A DNA stretch of 5,611 nucleotides from Lysobacteraceae bacterium (GTDB lineage Bacteria; Pseudomonadota; Gammaproteobacteria; Xanthomonadales; Xanthomonadaceae): NCBI GenBank assembly GCA_028293685.1, contig JAQGOI010000142.1, positions 1 to 5,611 on the forward strand, written 5' to 3'. This document shows, one piece after another, positions 1 through 5,611 of this stretch. Below the pieces are notes generated by a model. That model did not search any database and was not told the origin of the DNA. It saw only the letters and a program-made list of their open reading frames with translations. Position numbers and translations under genes: made by a program. Each line of letters opens with the position of its first letter. The first letter of the stretch is position 1.

Positions 1-583
1 ATTGCCGATCGTCGTGTTCACCGGCAAGGACCTCAGCACGGCCGAGAGCGAGCGGCTGAAGAAGGCAGCAAAGTCCGTCGTCATCAAGGGCGTCGAATCG
101 CCCGAGCGCCTGCTCGACGAGACTGCGTTGTTCCTGCACCGCGTGATCGCCGAACTGCCGCCTGCCAAGCGACGCATGGTGCAGCGCCTGCACGAGTCCG
201 ACGAGGCGCTGCGCGACAAGCGCGTGCTGGTGGTCGATGACGACGTGCGCAACATCTTCGCGCTGTCGAGCGTGCTCGAACGCCATGGCATGAGCGTGAT
301 CACCGCCGGCACCGGCCAGGAGGCCATCGAGAAGGTGTCCGAGGATGCCGACATCGACCTGGTGCTGATGGACATCATGATGCCGGGCATGGATGGCTAC
401 GACACGATGCGCGCGATCCGCAACGATCCCGAATCACGCGCGCTGCCGATCGTGGCGTTGACGGCGAAAGCGATGAAGGGCGATCGCGAGAAATGCCTGG
501 AAGCCGGCGCGTCGGATTATCTGGCCAAACCGGTCGTCACCGACCAGTTGCTGGGAGTGCTTCGGCAGTGGCTGCATCGTTGA
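1..583 (+). CDS. Hybrid sensor histidine kinase, C-terminal fragment with tandem receiver domains (5' partial)
   Basis: The frame is open to the left edge (first full codon at 2), so this is the C-terminal end of a longer protein; 193 residues are visible and no real start is seen. Residues 1-52 are the tail of one receiver: Thr7 in VFTGKD fits the conserved Ser/Thr, and Lys29 in VVIKG fits the conserved Lys, though the usual following Pro is Gly. Residues 73-193 are a complete receiver: acidic cluster Asp79-Asp81 (VVDDD), phosphoacceptor Asp124 (LMDIMMPG), Thr154 (ALTAK) and Lys176-Pro177 (YLAKPV). Tandem receivers of this type end large cytoplasmic or HAMP-containing hybrid kinases in Pseudomonas and xanthomonads; the kinase core itself is outside the window, so that part is inference. 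The gene ends at TGA 581-583, 23 nt before the preferred start of the next kinase, which suggests one operon. A stand-alone double-receiver protein is a less likely alternative. Confidence 0.88.
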   Translation, partial: LPIVVFTGKDLSTAESERLKKAAKSVVIKGVESPERLLDETALFLHRVIAELPPAKRRMVQRLHESDEALRDKRVLVVDDDVRNIFALSSVLERHGMSVITAGTGQEAIEKVSEDADIDLVLMDIMMPGMDGYDTMRAIRNDPESRALPIVALTAKAMKGDREKCLEAGASDYLAKPVVTDQLLGVLRQWLHR

Positions 584-606
584 GCAACTTCGCCCTCGAC
601 GAGCCA

Positions 607-2319
607 ATGGCGGTGACCGAACATCCGGTCAACATCCTGCTGGTCGACGACCAGCCCGGACGGCTGATGACGTACCGCGCGATTCTCGAGCCGTTGGGCG
701 AGCATCTGGTCGAAGCGACCTCCGGCATGGAAGCGCTCAAGCGGCTGATGGACGACGAGTACGCGGTCATCCTGCTCGACGTCAACATGCCGGGCATGGA
801 CGGCTTCGAGACCGCGAGCATGATCCACCAGCACCCGCGCTTCGAAAAAACACCGATCATTTTCGTCACCGCGGTCAACGTGACCGACATGGACCGGCTG
901 CGCGGCTACAAGCTCGGCGCCGTCGATTACGTGATGGTGCCGGTCATTCCGGAAATCCTTCGCACCAAGGTGGTCGTGCTCGCGGAACTGTTCCGCAAGC
1001 GCCGGCAGTTGCAGCAGGCGAACATCGCGCTGAAGGCCGAGAAGGCACGCGAACTCGACAAGCTCAATGCCTCGCTCCAGCAGGCCAACGATGCGCTGGC
1101 CAACCGCAACCAGGAATTGCAGAACGAGGTCGCCGACCGCATCCGCGCCGAGCAGCGCCTGCTGGAAGCGGACAGGCGCAAGGACGAGTTCCTTGCCACC
1201 CTCGCCCACGAGTTGCGCAATCCATTGGCACCCCTGCTCAACGCGCTCAACGTCCGGCGCCTGTCGGCCCCGGACCTTGACGATCCCCTGCAGGGTCTGA
1301 TGGAGCGACAGCTGGCGCTGCTGGTACGGCTGATCGACGACCTGCTGGACATCGCGCGCATCACGCGCGGCAAGCTGGACCTGCGCAGGGGCGCGACGAC
1401 CCTGCAGCATGTCCTTCAATCGGCGGTCGAGACGGCGATGCCGTTGATCGAACAAGGGGGTCATCGGCTGCAGGTGCAGATGCCGACGCAGCTCGTACCC
1501 CTGCACGCCGACAGCATGCGGTTGTCGCAGGTGTTCGCCAACCTGCTCAACAATGCCGCGAAATATTCCGATGCCGGCGGGCAGATCGAACTGCTCGCCT
1601 CGGCCGCGGAGGATGGTGTCCGGGTCAGCGTTCGTGACGCCGGTATCGGGTTGAGCCACGAGCAGGCGCTCAAGGTCTTCGAGTTGTTCACGCAAGCCGA
1701 TACGGCGATCGAGCGCGCCCGAGGGGGCCTGGGCATCGGACTGACGCTGGTGCGGCGCCTGACCGAGATGCATGGCGGGCTGGTCAGCGTCCGCAGCGAC
1801 GGCCTGGGATTGGGTAGCGAGTTCATCGTGCAGCTGCCGCCGGAATTGTCGGAAGCGGCCGTCGACGCGCCTGTCGGCGAAGCGACATCGGCACCGACGC
1901 ACCTGACGCCGCTGTCGCCCGATGCCAACGGCCGCCGTCGCCGCGCGCTGGTCGTCGACGACAACCGCGATGCCGCCGACACGCTGGGAATGATGCTGGA
2001 GCTGCTGGGCTTCGACGTGCAGTGCCTCTACGACCCGATGGATTTCGAAGCCAGTTTCGATACCTTTCTTCCCGAGGTCCTGTTCCTCGACGTGGGGATG
2101 CCGGGCCGCAGCGGCTATGACGTTGCTCGCGCGCTTCGGTCCGGTTCGCACGGCGATGGTGTGCTGCTGGTCGCCGTCACCGGCTGGGGACAACCCGAGG
2201 ATCGACGACGCAGCAGCGAAGCGGGCTTCGATCATCACCTGGTCAAGCCACCGGAACTGTCGGCAATCCTGTCGATCTGCGCGCAGCTGCCTGGCGCGAC
2301 TGCCGGACAGCTCAATTGA
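607..2319 (+). CDS. Soluble hybrid histidine kinase, REC-HisKA-HATPase-REC
   Basis: A 570-residue cytoplasmic kinase/response regulator with no signal peptide or membrane segment. Domain order: REC1 at 8-125 (Asp14-Asp15, phosphoacceptor Asp58 in LLDVNMPG, Thr88); coiled-coil signalling helix at about 125-192; HisKA with His201 in AHELRNPLAPL; HATPase at about 300-412 with N-box Asn312/Asn315/Asn316/Lys319, G1 box DAGIG at 344-348, F-box FELF at 358-361 and G2 box GGLGIGL at 373-379; Pro/Ala-rich linker at about 413-445; REC2 at 446-560 (Asp451-Asp452, Asp495 in FLDVGMPG, Thr525, Lys547-Pro548). The kinase core is intact. REC1 lacks the conserved receiver Lys: Val111 sits there in DYVMVPV. 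ATG 607 was chosen because REC1 begins eight residues later, as I recall for close relatives. TTG 580, overlapping the previous stop, would add nine residues; neither start has a strong Shine-Dalgarno. An N-terminal receiver with no sensor domain suggests input by phosphotransfer, perhaps from the upstream kinase. It overlaps the next gene by 4 nt. Confidence 0.93.
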   Translation: MAVTEHPVNILLVDDQPGRLMTYRAILEPLGEHLVEATSGMEALKRLMDDEYAVILLDVNMPGMDGFETASMIHQHPRFEKTPIIFVTAVNVTDMDRLRGYKLGAVDYVMVPVIPEILRTKVVVLAELFRKRRQLQQANIALKAEKARELDKLNASLQQANDALANRNQELQNEVADRIRAEQRLLEADRRKDEFLATLAHELRNPLAPLLNALNVRRLSAPDLDDPLQGLMERQLALLVRLIDDLLDIARITRGKLDLRRGATTLQHVLQSAVETAMPLIEQGGHRLQVQMPTQLVPLHADSMRLSQVFANLLNNAAKYSDAGGQIELLASAAEDGVRVSVRDAGIGLSHEQALKVFELFTQADTAIERARGGLGIGLTLVRRLTEMHGGLVSVRSDGLGLGSEFIVQLPPELSEAAVDAPVGEATSAPTHLTPLSPDANGRRRRALVVDDNRDAADTLGMMLELLGFDVQCLYDPMDFEASFDTFLPEVLFLDVGMPGRSGYDVARALRSGSHGDGVLLVAVTGWGQPEDRRRSSEAGFDHHLVKPPELSAILSICAQLPGATAGQLN

Positions 2320-2975
2320 ACATCGGTTCTGACGTGCGTTGGCTCGATCGCCTCGCGCATGACCTGCGGGGACCGCTCACTCCGTTGCAGACGGCTGCCT
2401 TCCTGCTGCGCAGCGGCCAGGTGCAGGGCGAACGCCAGCAGGATCTTTTCGCGGTGATCGAACGGCAGACCCAGCAACTCACGCACATGATCGACGAGTT
2501 GGCGGACTGGACGCGCATCGCCCACAACCGCCTGCTCGGTCCGCGCGAACCCTGCGAGCCGGCGCTGCTGGTCGACTACGCGCGCGGTGGCAGTGCCCTG
2601 GCAAGCGCTACGGTGATCGAAAACAACGCCGGGTCGACGCTTGTCGAGGGCGATCCGGTGCGCCTGACGCAACTGCTGCGGACGTTGATGGAATATGCCA
2701 ATGCCCGCGGTCGATCAGCCGCGCACATGGCCCTGCACGGTGTCGGCGATCGCGTGCGAATAGATGTGCGTGACATGGGCGAGGCACCACCGCCGGAACA
2801 AATGGCGGTGCTGCTGGATGAACCACAAGCTGAGCCTTACGACGAAGGCCTGGGCCTGCGCCTACTGGTGGCACGCGCCATCGCCGAGGCCCACGGGGGC
2901 AGCTTGACGGCCTCGGTCGATGACGGCCACCTGCTGCTGCGCTGCGAATTACCCGCGGTCGCGAATCTGTCCTGA
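2316..2975 (+). CDS. Small histidine-kinase-like protein with degenerate ATP-binding domain
   Basis: A 219-residue soluble protein made only of a kinase core. HisKA-like helices cover about 8-70, with a good H-box at His15 (AHDLRGPLTPL). A HATPase-like fold covers about 108-215, but its motifs are eroded: in the N-box, Thr123, Glu126, Tyr127 and Ala130 stand where the active neighbour has Asn312, Asn315, Asn316 and Lys319; G1 keeps Asp153 and Gly155 but has Ala157 for the second Gly; no F-box is visible; G2 reads EGLGLRL at 177-183 with Arg for the last Gly. The following helix ending in AEAHGG (190-195) is well kept, so the alignment is secure. Loss of the Mg-binding Asn suggests weak or no ATP turnover. 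It could be a pseudokinase, a ChpT-like phosphotransferase or a dimerisation partner; this is inference. The chosen TTG start overlaps the upstream stop (TTGA) and has GGA at 2305-2307 eight nt upstream. GTG 2334 is an alternative start that still keeps the H-box. Confidence 0.85.
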   Translation: MNIGSDVRWLDRLAHDLRGPLTPLQTAAFLLRSGQVQGERQQDLFAVIERQTQQLTHMIDELADWTRIAHNRLLGPREPCEPALLVDYARGGSALASATVIENNAGSTLVEGDPVRLTQLLRTLMEYANARGRSAAHMALHGVGDRVRIDVRDMGEAPPPEQMAVLLDEPQAEPYDEGLGLRLLVARAIAEAHGGSLTASVDDGHLLLRCELPAVANLS

Positions 2976-2998
2976 ACCAACGGTCGGCGCAGCCTCTT

Positions 2999-3058
2999 TC
3001 AGCCCCGTGGATACAAAGGCGGCAGCACGTCGTTCGCCGTCGACGGGGCTGGTTTTTT
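2999..3058 (+). terminator. Candidate intrinsic terminator of the plus-strand signalling operon, inside the 3' end of batD
   Basis: The arm CAGCCCCGT at 3000-3008 is perfectly complementary to ACGGGGCTG at 3043-3051, and a T2999-G3052 wobble extends the stem to 10 bp. Six T residues follow at once (3053-3058). The interval can fold a second 6-bp stem (3018-3023 with 3036-3041, one G-U), leaving a 12-nt loop. The hairpin begins 23 nt after the stop of the last plus-strand gene, as expected for its terminator. It lies within batD coding sequence on the other strand, where the T run reads as two Lys codons, so part of the match could be chance. The long, bulged interior lowers confidence. Confidence 0.5.
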
Positions 3059-4666
3059 CCAGTGCGGTCCGCGGCCGAAGGCGTTGCGAAGGGCGGCCCT
3101 TGCGGCGGACCCATCGCCATCTCCCCAGCGCGCACTTTGCAGCGCATCGACGGCCGCCACCTGTCGTGGATCGTCCAGCGATGCCCGCACCGAATCCAGA
3201 TCCATTGCCGGCGGCGAATGCAACGCGCAGAGGACGTCGGCGATGCGACCCATGTCTTCGTGGTCCAGCGCGCGCTTGAGATCGGCAACCGTGACGCTGG
3301 CGCGTTCGGCATCCCCAATGCGGCCCACCGGTGCATCTGCAACCTCCGGCCGGCGTCGGCGCTTGAGTGCCCACATCAGAGTAAGCAGCCAGACAATGGC
3401 GAACAGCACCGCTGCAAGCGCCCATGGGTTCACGTCGCCCTGGATTCCAGGCAGGCGCAGAGGCGTCGACGCGTCGACGACAGCGTCGTGTCGTTCGTTC
3501 GCGCCGGTGGATCTCGCGCTGGCTGCGGCGACGCCGGGCGAGACCTGGAGATCGAGGCCGGGCAGCGACGCCGTGCGCGCCAGGCCGGCGCGTACGTCCC
3601 ACCACGCGATTCCCGGCCCATTGACGTGCAGCGGACCTGCCTGTGCGGCGACGATCGAAAAGCGTCGCACCATGCGCACCTGCGGGCGACCATCGGTATA
3701 GGTCTCGTCGCTTTGCGGCGGCTCGGCGAACACCTGCGCACCGCCGCCGACTGGCAGCTGCAACTCCGGCATCTGCGCGACCGTGGCCCCATCCGCCGTC
3801 GCCTCCACGATCACCGTCGCGGCTTCTCCGGCGCGGGCGCGCGCTGGGGTCTGCAGGTATCGCAACGTCAGTGCGCGCAGCGGCAACCATGGTTGCGGGG
3901 CGTTGGCAGGCGCCGGCTGCACGCGCAGGAAACGCGGTGCGGCGTCCGCGCGCAACGACCGGCCGCCATTGCCAAGCAGGTCATCAAAGAATCCGGTCGC
4001 GCCGGTGCCCTGGAAGTGGGCGCCACGGATGGTCAGCGTGCCGCTTCGTTCGGGGATCAGCAGGAAGTGGCGTTCGAGCACCGTGTAGTCGTGGTCGCCG
4101 ATTCGCCGCACGTACTGCACGTCATCGCCGATCTTCTGCAAAGACGCTCCCTCGGGCGCCGGCTGATCGAGCTGGCCTGAAATCGGCCCCGAGTAATACA
4201 GCCGCACGGTGAAGCCCACGGCTTGCTGGACATAGGGCTCCTGGGCATCGGCCTGGCTTTCGACGAATACCGGATCGCCCGCGTGCGCCGGCGTGGTCAT
4301 CGGAACGGTGACACTCACGGTCAGCGGCTGGATGCGCACGTTGCCGACGACCAGACGCGGGATCGGGATCAGCCCCTCGCGCTTGGGTTGCAGTGCAACG
4401 GCGAACAGTTCACGCAGCCGGGCAACGCCGTTGACCACTTCCAGCTGGCGGCTGCTGACATTGTTGCTGATCGCGAAATCGCCCATCAGCGCCGAGTAGT
4501 CGGGGGCCGCGGTCAACGCCTGGTCGGTTTCGATGCTGAGGGTCGTGGTTTCGCCCAGCGCAATGCGATCGCGATCCAGCCACGCACGGGTTTCCGCCGC
4601 CGCTGAGCAGGCCTGCGCGCACAGCAGCAACAGCAACAGCGCGCGGATGGGCGTGCGCGCGCTCAC
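2999..4666 (-). CDS. batD: BatD family protein (aerotolerance operon membrane protein)
   Basis: A 555-residue, single-pass membrane protein matching BatD in layout and length. It has an N-terminal signal peptide (Arg5 and Arg8, then Leu-rich core 10-15, probable cleavage after the Ala-rich stretch near 24), a long periplasmic part at about 25-412 of beta-rich repeats, one transmembrane helix at about 413-434 (Trp/Leu/Ala-rich) followed by a basic KRRRR stop-transfer run, and a cytoplasmic tail of about 120 residues. Family-like features include LDRDRIALGE near 30-39, the QPKREGLIPIP segment at 93-103 and the WWDV segment at 355-358. BatD proteins act with BatA/BatB VWA proteins at the cell envelope; their biochemical role is not well established, and the aerotolerance link comes from Bacteroides. 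The GTG start overlaps the upstream stop (GTGA) and follows a strong Shine-Dalgarno, implying translational coupling. It ends 23 nt from the stop of the converging kinase operon; I see no clear terminator for it in that gap. Confidence 0.9.
   Translation of the reverse strand: MSARTPIRALLLLLLCAQACSAAAETRAWLDRDRIALGETTTLSIETDQALTAAPDYSALMGDFAISNNVSSRQLEVVNGVARLRELFAVALQPKREGLIPIPRLVVGNVRIQPLTVSVTVPMTTPAHAGDPVFVESQADAQEPYVQQAVGFTVRLYYSGPISGQLDQPAPEGASLQKIGDDVQYVRRIGDHDYTVLERHFLLIPERSGTLTIRGAHFQGTGATGFFDDLLGNGGRSLRADAAPRFLRVQPAPANAPQPWLPLRALTLRYLQTPARARAGEAATVIVEATADGATVAQMPELQLPVGGGAQVFAEPPQSDETYTDGRPQVRMVRRFSIVAAQAGPLHVNGPGIAWWDVRAGLARTASLPGLDLQVSPGVAAASARSTGANERHDAVVDASTPLRLPGIQGDVNPWALAAVLFAIVWLLTLMWALKRRRRPEVADAPVGRIGDAERASVTVADLKRALDHEDMGRIADVLCALHSPPAMDLDSVRASLDDPRQVAAVDALQSARWGDGDGSAARAALRNAFGRGPHWKKPAPSTANDVLPPLYPRG
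4663..4666 (-). other. 4-nt stop/start overlap coupling the BatB/BatC-type gene to batD
   Basis: Read on the minus strand, GTGA contains the GTG start of batD and the TGA stop of the preceding gene. This is a classic arrangement for termination-reinitiation and supports both the start choice and a shared transcript. Confidence 0.85.
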
Positions 4667-5611
4667 GGCCCCTCCTGCTGGCGACGCTCGTATTCCAGCT
4701 GGAACCTTGCGCGCAACAAGCCGCCCGGATCGTCCGGCACGCGTTGCAACCAGGCTTCGTTCGCCAATCGTCGCTCACGTTCGGCCGGACTCTCCGCGCG
4801 TTGCGACGGTCGCGCGCCCGGCTTTACGCCGGCGCGCTGAGCCATTGCCTGTCTGCGCAACGCCTCCTGCATGCGTTGACGCTGGGCTGCATCGGCCTGT
4901 CGCTGTGTTGCCGGGCTGGTGGGCGGAGCCTGCGGAGGCTGCGCCTGCCCCTTCTGTTGCTCGCCGTTTTGTTGCTGGCCGCGCTGTTGGCCGCTCTGCT
5001 GCTGCCCACTCTGCTGTTGTCCCTTCTGTTGCGCGCTCTGCTGCTGGCCTCCCCGCTGGGATTGCTGCTGGCCGTCGCCTTTGCCTTGATGCCCCGGCTG
5101 CTTTCCCGCTGCCGACTGGCGTCTGCGGGCAGCTTCGACCGCACGCTTGTTCGCGATGGCGTCGGGCATGCCAGGCTGCAGCTGCAATGCCTCGTCGTAG
5201 GCGGCAATCGCCGAGTCGTAATCGCCCTGCTTGGCCAGGGCGTTGCCGCGGTTGTAGGCGGCATCCGCATCGGGAATCCCGCGCCAGAGCGCGTGCGCCG
5301 CAGCGAAGTCGCCCTTGCGATACGCCTGTGCGCCTTGCTCCATGCGCGCGTGCGCCTGCTGGTCAGGACGCAACCACCAGTCCTGGGCAGCATGCGCGGG
5401 CTGCCAAGGCAGCCACATGCACAACAGCAACAGTGCCAGCTGATTGCCGCGACGAAACGCCAGCAGGCCGAGCAGCAACAAAGGCAACAGCAACCAGTAA
5501 CCCTGGTCGACCCAGACCAGCACCTTCTGCCCCTGCGCAGCCAGGTCGCCTCCGTGTCCGGGATCGAGAATGTCGAGCGCGCGCAAGTCGTCGTCCCCGG
5601 AGCTCATCGCC
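4663..5611 (-). CDS. BatB/BatC-type VWA-TPR protein, C-terminal part (5' partial)
   Basis: The frame continues to the right window edge through an Ala codon before the first Met (5605-5607), so that Met is probably internal. Numbering from it, 314 residues are visible. Residues 1-33 resemble the end of the VWA region in BatB proteins. A hydrophobic helix at 37-51 (Leu-rich, then FRRG) is followed by a second hydrophobic stretch at 56-68. TPR-like helices cover about 85-150; the second repeat, starting AAYNRGNALAKQGDYDSAIA at 116, is canonical. A Gln/Gly/Ser-rich linker covers about 168-225, and a charged tail ends in the BatB/C-type motif RVPDDPGGLLRARF at 289-302. In Gammaproteobacteria the VWA (BatB) and TPR (BatC) parts are commonly fused; that the missing N-terminus is a VWA domain is inferred. 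It likely works with BatD at the inner membrane, with TPRs mediating protein contacts. It overlaps batD by 4 nt. A separate BatC protein starting at the visible Met is less likely because membrane helix 37-51 is typical of the end of BatB. Confidence 0.85.
   Translation of the reverse strand, partial: AMSSGDDDLRALDILDPGHGGDLAAQGQKVLVWVDQGYWLLLPLLLLGLLAFRRGNQLALLLLCMWLPWQPAHAAQDWWLRPDQQAHARMEQGAQAYRKGDFAAAHALWRGIPDADAAYNRGNALAKQGDYDSAIAAYDEALQLQPGMPDAIANKRAVEAARRRQSAAGKQPGHQGKGDGQQQSQRGGQQQSAQQKGQQQSGQQQSGQQRGQQQNGEQQKGQAQPPQAPPTSPATQRQADAAQRQRMQEALRRQAMAQRAGVKPGARPSQRAESPAERERRLANEAWLQRVPDDPGGLLRARFQLEYERRQQEGP
4671..4676 (-). promoter_or_regulatory. Ribosome binding site of batD
   Basis: The minus strand reads AGGAGG here, continuing as AGGAGGGG, with 4 nt between AGGAGG and the GTG start at 4666. 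It is the strongest Shine-Dalgarno in the window and decides the batD start. It lies inside the last codons of the upstream gene. Confidence 0.8.
4945..5070 (-). repeat. Gln/Gly/Ser low-complexity tract within the BatB/BatC-type gene
   Basis: About 42 codons (residues 180-221 from the first visible Met) encode irregular units of two to three Gln followed by Ser, Gly, Lys or Arg-Gly (QQQSGQQ, QQKGQ, QQRGQ). At DNA level these are imperfect repeats dominated by CTG/TTG on the plus strand. The unit is imperfect and coding is preserved. Such tracts typically vary in length between strains and act as flexible linkers after the TPRs. Confidence 0.8.

Noticed and set aside
493..606. N-terminal extension of the second kinase from ATG 493
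   Set aside because: It would overlap the first gene's conserved receiver end by 91 nt, and its residues are just the out-of-frame reading of that receiver.
845..850. Run of six A residues as a possible frameshift or slippage site in the second kinase
   Set aside because: It encodes the conserved FEKTPIIF stretch of REC1 in frame, with no useful alternative frame downstream and no stimulatory structure noted.
517..2238. 573-codon open frame antisense to the REC-HK-REC kinase
   Set aside because: Its translation is rich in Arg, Gln, His and Asp with no recognisable domain. It mirrors the third-position GC bias of the true gene, which has intact kinase motifs throughout.
2949..3890. 313-codon minus-strand open frame overlapping batD in another frame
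   Set aside because: Arg/Gly/Ala-rich shadow frame typical of high-GC DNA. It starts inside batD, has no convincing domain and would run past the batD stop into the converging gene.
3062..4180. 372-codon plus-strand open frame opposite batD
   Set aside because: Low-complexity Arg/Ala-rich translation without domains, lying wholly inside batD, whose signal peptide, membrane helix and start context are all coherent.
4621..4660. CAG/CAA-rich stretch as a microsatellite
   Set aside because: It is the minus-strand Leu/Ala codon run of the BatD signal peptide; the repeat is short and imperfect.

Overview
The window is a gene-dense, high-GC stretch of chromosome. The protein sequences look gammaproteobacterial, most likely from the Xanthomonadaceae/Lysobacteraceae (Lysobacter, Luteimonas or Xanthomonas relatives). 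That placement rests on recalled family resemblance and GC-rich codon use, not on a database search. There are no RNA genes, insertion sequences, CRISPR arrays or phage genes. Five protein genes fill almost the whole window and form two converging blocks.

Left block, plus strand, about 1-2975: three two-component signalling genes in tandem. The first is the C-terminal end of a large hybrid histidine kinase, showing the tail of one receiver and one complete receiver. The second is a complete soluble REC-HisKA-HATPase-REC hybrid kinase. The third is a 219-residue kinase-like protein that keeps a clean histidine box but has a badly eroded ATP-binding domain. The second and third genes overlap at TTGA, and a potential TTG start at the first junction makes the same TTGA pattern. 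No sensor region, membrane segment or DNA-binding output domain is visible in this block, so signals probably enter through the truncated upstream part of the first gene and leave through receivers or a regulator outside the window.

Right block, minus strand, about 5611-2999: the distal part of a Bat (Bacteroides aerotolerance-type) operon. The C-terminal part of a BatB/BatC-type protein (end of a VWA region, membrane segments, TPRs, Gln-rich linker, conserved C-terminal motif) is followed by a complete batD. They overlap by 4 nt (GTGA), with a strong AGGAGG Shine-Dalgarno for batD. Known Bat operons place MoxR ATPase, DUF58 and VWA genes upstream, which here would lie beyond position 5611.

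The two blocks meet with only 23 nt between stop codons. A good candidate intrinsic terminator for the plus-strand operon lies inside the 3' coding end of batD.

I see no wholly new system. The most interesting item is the small degenerate kinase: its layout (intact phosphoacceptor helix, eroded ATP lid and N-box) is what a ChpT/Spo0B-like histidine phosphotransferase would look like, and it sits directly behind two multi-receiver kinases that have no Hpt domain in view.
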